This document shows, piece after piece, positions 60,127 through 64,000 of a stretch of 64,000 nt of DNA (position 1 is its first letter; every line of letters begins with the position of its first letter). Made by a program: the position numbers and the translations under genes. The notes under the pieces were generated by a model, which was not told the DNA's origin, did no database searches, and saw only the letters and a program-made list of their open reading frames with translations. This DNA is from Cinnamomum chago (taxonomy: Eukaryota; Streptophyta; Magnoliopsida; Laurales; Lauraceae). The stretch covers positions 49,744,501-49,808,500 of the forward strand of contig CP142452.1 in the NCBI GenBank assembly GCA_038049695.1, written 5' to 3'.

Positions 60127-60220
60127 GTTTCAACCGAACGTCCGGACTCACTTGGTAGTAGGAACCCTATTCCATTCGCACGTGTGAATAACGCCATGAA
60201 TTAGATAGAACCAACTTTCT

Positions 60221-60244
60221 ACGGACGGACGGACGGACGGACGG
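60221..60244. repeat. Microsatellite (ACGG)6
   Basis: Six uninterrupted copies of acgg; then gccgccc. Likely polymorphic in length. Confidence 0.9.
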
Positions 60245-61519
60245 CCGCCCACCTCTGGTTAGTTGTTTAGGCAATGGTGGGGTCCACTGAAAAGTCGGTT
60301 CTCTGTTGTTCCACTAGACGGACGTATGTGGGGTCCACCATATTTTGTTTTGCATTCAGGGAAACTTGTTGAATTGGACCACTGACCGACGACTTACCAC
60401 TCGCCATTCCGTGTCCAAGCTGCAATTGGAGAAGTAGAGAGGAAACTGCACTGCAGAAGATACTTGGAAGTGATTTTTGGGTAGAACAGATACTTGAAAG
60501 TTTTTGTTTTTTTGGTAAAAAAAAGATCAGTAGTGCTACATGGCCCGACCGGCCCGGCCCCGTAATCTGATCTCCCCAGTCGGGCCAAGTGGAGTTACTC
60601 AAAAAAGATACTTGAAACTTGAAAGACAGGAGAGAGTATATCGGTGCACTATGGAAGGATTCATACGCCCTAAAAGATATGTCCACTCGGTTACTTTTGG
60701 AATTAACTGATGGTGGGCCACTGTAGATGTATGTTGAACAGATACGAGTCCATCCGTTGATGACCGAACAACCCGGTGCGTATAGGGGCAGATGCGGGTC
60801 CTTCGAGGGAATATTATAGTTGTAAATGAACGGTGGATATTAAAGATTGAAGAGTTCTGGTTATAAAAGACTGTAAAAATGAGTAAACAGGCGAACACTG
60901 CTTCACCAATCCACATTTCATACAGGTTCAAGGAAAAACGCTGTCCGGACTCAATAGACTTTTTTGCTGCACGGGTAGTAGCACTGTAGCAATTTCTCTG
61001 GATTGTGTCTGGTTGTCTTTTGTGTTTGGATGTTATATACTTCTCCTTTTGTTCTCTTTACAGCTAAAAAAAAGGGAGTACCCATTCATCTGTCTATATC
61101 TCGGTTGTTTCATTAAGATGAAAGGAAGTCTACATGTACATGCTACAAAATGCTAGATGTTATTGGTAAAAGAAAAAAACAAAAACTTTCTCAGTAAGGC
61201 CCACCTAAATGTAAGACAATCAAGAGAGGGGTGGCAATGGAAATGTTTTGACATAGATGAGGGGAATATGGAAAATTATATTGATCAAATGATTATAGCA
61301 ATTAGTTTTAACTCTACAAAGTTTCATATTTACACATCTTGCAATTTTGTTGTGATAAAGTTTAGTGGTGAATAATGTATGGAATAGTGGAAATTTTGAA
61401 TTTGTGCCAATTTAAGGAGTGGTTGATGAGTGAAAACAGATTGAATTGATTAAATGTGGGTCCCAGTATGATAACTCAATGCAGGGCACTAAAAAAGTGG
61501 TGATCCGGAGAATTCCAAT

Positions 61520-61543
61520 TTATATATATATATATATATATAT
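61520..61543. repeat. Microsatellite (TA)n
   Basis: An uninterrupted ta run of about 11 units. Confidence 0.9.
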
Positions 61544-61922
61544 GAAGCCAATTGGTTTCAAATTGAAATCATCTTCAATTAGCTCAAATTGATTTTGACC
61601 ATCCTATTATTATAGTGACGGTCAACTCTTGAAAAAGAATTTTCCCTATTATTATTGCGTAAAACTATAACTCCTTTCCTCATTAACGCGGCTCCAATTA
61701 ATTCCAATTGTATGGACCATATTCCTGATATTGCACCATGCCTCTCCGCTTTCTCCACCATCACCCCACCACCCTAAATCCCGTTCAGTTTTCTAAAAAT
61801 GTTAACGGTAACTTATGAGACGGGTTGGCATTCAGGCTCCACAGCCCCCAACTTTCTGTCTTCCTCCACCAACCCATATTCAAATAGATATTTTTCACAA
61901 CTATTTACACCTCTCTTCCTCC

Positions 61923-64000
61923 TGTTGGAAGTATGTGGGTCTCGTGGATAGGTTTTCAAAACTTTTTGACCCACTTGACTCAGGGATCAAGTACCCATAA
62001 GGCCATAAACCACATTCAGGATGAAATCCCTCCATCTCATTAATCATGTACAGCAATAAAACCTATCTAAAGGATAGAAATCAGCAACACCATGCATCCA
62101 ATAACTAGGGCTGCACAACCGGATTTTCGGTCCGGTTTTTGGACCGGAATTCGGTCGGACCGGATTTCCGGTTTGGCTTAAATGAGAGGACCGGACCGGA
62201 CCACTTATAAGTGGTTCGGTCCGGTCTAAAACGGTCCGGTCTGGACCACTTAAGTGGTCCAAACCGGTTTCATTTGTTTTTTTTTTCTAAGCTTTTATTT
62301 TTTTTCATTTTCAGCTCACATCTAAATTACACCTAAATATGTCTAGTTTTCTTCGTTAACATTACTTCCAATATGGTTATTGAATTATAAAGTTAACGTA
62401 AAAATGGAGTGATTTTGATTGTATATGGGACTTAAGATAACAAATTAGTTGCAAATGTCTCAACAAATTAAGCACCATAAGTCAAAATACAAATGTCTCA
62501 AACACGCACAAACAAATACATTAACAAACTAAAAAGATGGTGTTGGCATCGCACATTTTCTACCTCTTTTTCCAGATGTAAGAAGCCAGATCTTCGATTT
62601 CACGAGATGTAAGAAATTGGGTATTTGACTTAGGAATTTTATATACTTAAAGTTTTCTATAAAAAAATTAAAAATATATATATTTATTATTAATCCGGTC
62701 CGGTCCGGTCCAGACCGGGTTTTAAAAGGTCTGGACCGGACCGGACCGAATATAATCAGTTTTTCAAATCCGGTCCGGACCGGACCAGATTTGTGCTGTA
62801 AAGACCACAAATCCGGTCCGGTTTTGTGGTCCGGTCCGGCCTGCGGTTCGGTTCTGTTCAGCCCTACCAATAACAATCCACAACAAATAGAGAAGTATAT
62901 TATACCTTTGCAGCCTGGTAGTGCTCTAATGGAGAAGAAGACTTGCTTAATGAAGAAACTCTTTCTTTAAGCAAACTTAGGATCTCCAAGACCTCTTAGC
63001 CTTCCACGCTATGATCTGTATCAGATCTCTTTTCTCAAGAAGATTGGTGGAAACTTCAAAAGAAAACCCTACTAGAAACTCCAAGGAACTAGAAGTGAAC
63101 TAGAAGAGAAAGAGAAGAGGAGAGAAAATTGTGCAACACTTGCACAAGGAGGGGTTGGGTGTGGATTCCAAGAGAGTGGACGTCCCAGCCCCTTTGCTCC
63201 CCTTTTATAGGTTTGCAAACCTCCTCTTTACCTAATTGAAATAAAAGTCCTACTTCCAAAAACAATTAGCAACTTTCTCCTTTCTAATTATTATAGAAGT
63301 CTCACTTGCACAACAATTAATAACTTACTATTACCACTATTAGAAGTCCTACTTCAAATAGTAACTTTCTAATTCATTCCTTTTGGAGTTCAAATATGAT
63401 TAGTATCTTTCTAATAACTTGGGCTTGCGTGGGGACCACTAGGGATTCCATAGAAAACTGACTCTAATTATGACACCGCGACCCCACATCTCAGGTGCAA
63501 TCCAGGGCCACAGTTAATTGCAAATAACACCACTATATAAATGCAATTGCACTCCAGTCTTTGGAATAAATTACAATGAAGATCCTAAACTTCTCAATTA
63601 CCACAAGTAGGCCCCTCTATCAATATCCATGGATCAATTGGAATAAATCTGTCCCATCCAATCTTAGATCCACATCTTATTATCCTTGAGCCCCAATTAA
63701 TTACAGTGATCATTAGTACCATCCAATTAACTCTTAATCGAGATGGGTGTGCACTTACTAATGACAAATCCATTAATTGGCACAAGGGGACAATATAGAT
63801 AGATTACATTTTGACCATTGGATGTTCTCACAGTCCTACTACCACGTACCCAAGACACCGAGGTGTTGACCTACAGTTGGTCTCACTCATTAGTGACTCA
63901 AAGCAAATGAATAGATAGAAACTTGAGTTCATCAATGTCCCAGGATTGAGAGCCTATTGCTAGGGAATTATGAGAGCAGACCTTAAAATCGAGACAGTAT
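61923..64000 (-). mobile_element. copia LTR (minus strand), running off the window
   Basis: Begins tgttggaagtatgtggg, the reverse complement of a copia LTR end like ...cccacctacttctaaca. It continues through the block with gaagtnagacttct boxes (63240-63370) and a TATA (minus, about 63203) to the window end with cgagacagtat, all matching the copia LTR family in reverse. A hAT element is inserted at 62106-62866. Whether it is a solo LTR or part of a complete element cannot be told. Confidence 0.85.
62106..62866. mobile_element. hAT-type miniature element (ggtccggacc family)
   Basis: Starts tagggctgcacaaccgg, ends ggttctgttcagcccta; exact 8-bp target duplication CCAATAAC at 62098-62105 and 62867-62874. 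Both arms are built of ggtccgg/ccggacc words. The central 62280-62690 is unique AT-rich sequence without an ORF. It interrupts the copia LTR. Confidence 0.92.

Larger units (their letters stand above)
60135..61922. other. Intergenic, possible unrecognised short exon on the minus strand
   Basis: Mostly non-coding. On the minus strand about 46 codons from an ATG near 60404 to a stop at 60267 (MASGKSSVSGPIQQVSLNAK...) have gene-like composition and a Kozak-like context, but I do not recognise them and see no continuation. A GGAC microsatellite lies at 60221-60244 and a TA microsatellite at about 61520-61543. 60800-61920 shows nothing else. Confidence 0.25.

Noticed and set aside
60599..60931. 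110-codon minus-strand ORF MNLYEMWIGEAV...
   Set aside because: No domain, mixed composition, no conserved neighbour; likely chance.

Overview
The window is plant nuclear DNA, almost certainly from an angiosperm with a large, repeat-rich genome. The evidence is nested LTR retrotransposons with tRNA-iMet primer sites, a CACTA transposon end, hAT-type miniature elements with 8-bp target duplications, and one intron-containing plant receptor kinase. There are no bacterial operons, rRNA genes or CRISPR arrays. The species cannot be named from the sequence.

Layout. 1-1046 is the 3' end of a CACTA transposon sitting in a chromovirus LTR (1047-2025). 2026 to about 24316 is an old gag-containing, pol-less gypsy element with a spliced antisense gene. 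It was later split by two solo chromovirus LTRs (3752-6917 and 7267-10126) and by a full-length copia element (11476-23410), which itself carries a solo LTR (17422-20370). 24866-28048 (minus strand) is the only host gene I recognise: a G-type lectin receptor kinase of the ZmPK1/S-domain class, with one in-frame stop in the kinase and a hAT miniature element just upstream of its ATG. 29094-48491 is a diverged 0.4-kb duplication enclosing a hAT-like element, which is split by a full-length Tekay/Del-type gypsy element (30635-48021). That element holds another solo LTR (36999-40980) in its RNase H region and a minus-strand solo LTR of a different family (44406-46261) in its 3' LTR. 48663-57795 is a copia solo LTR interrupted by a very young 7.4-kb non-coding LTR element (50177-57604). 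57796-61922 is gene-poor and contains a hAT miniature element. From 61923 to the end is a minus-strand copia LTR carrying another hAT element.

Most insertions can be placed to the base because target-site duplications survive: GACGG, GGCAA, GAATA, ACCTT, GTTAT, AGAAC, CATTT and GCTTG for LTR elements, and three 8-bp repeats for hAT elements. Nesting gives the order of events. The youngest dated event is the non-coding element at 50177-57604, whose 2202-bp LTRs differ at about four positions by eye.

The most unusual signal lies inside that element. Its 3.0-kb internal domain has no credible protein. It reads as a chain of about twenty consecutive stem-loops whose arms all differ but whose loops share a motif close to TAGTTATATCT. 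Its polypurine tract lies between two perfect 14-bp inverted arms that straddle the internal/3'-LTR junction. A second cross-family pattern is a cluster of CpG-containing palindromes, different in each family, in several unrelated LTR families. Both patterns were found by eye and need computation.
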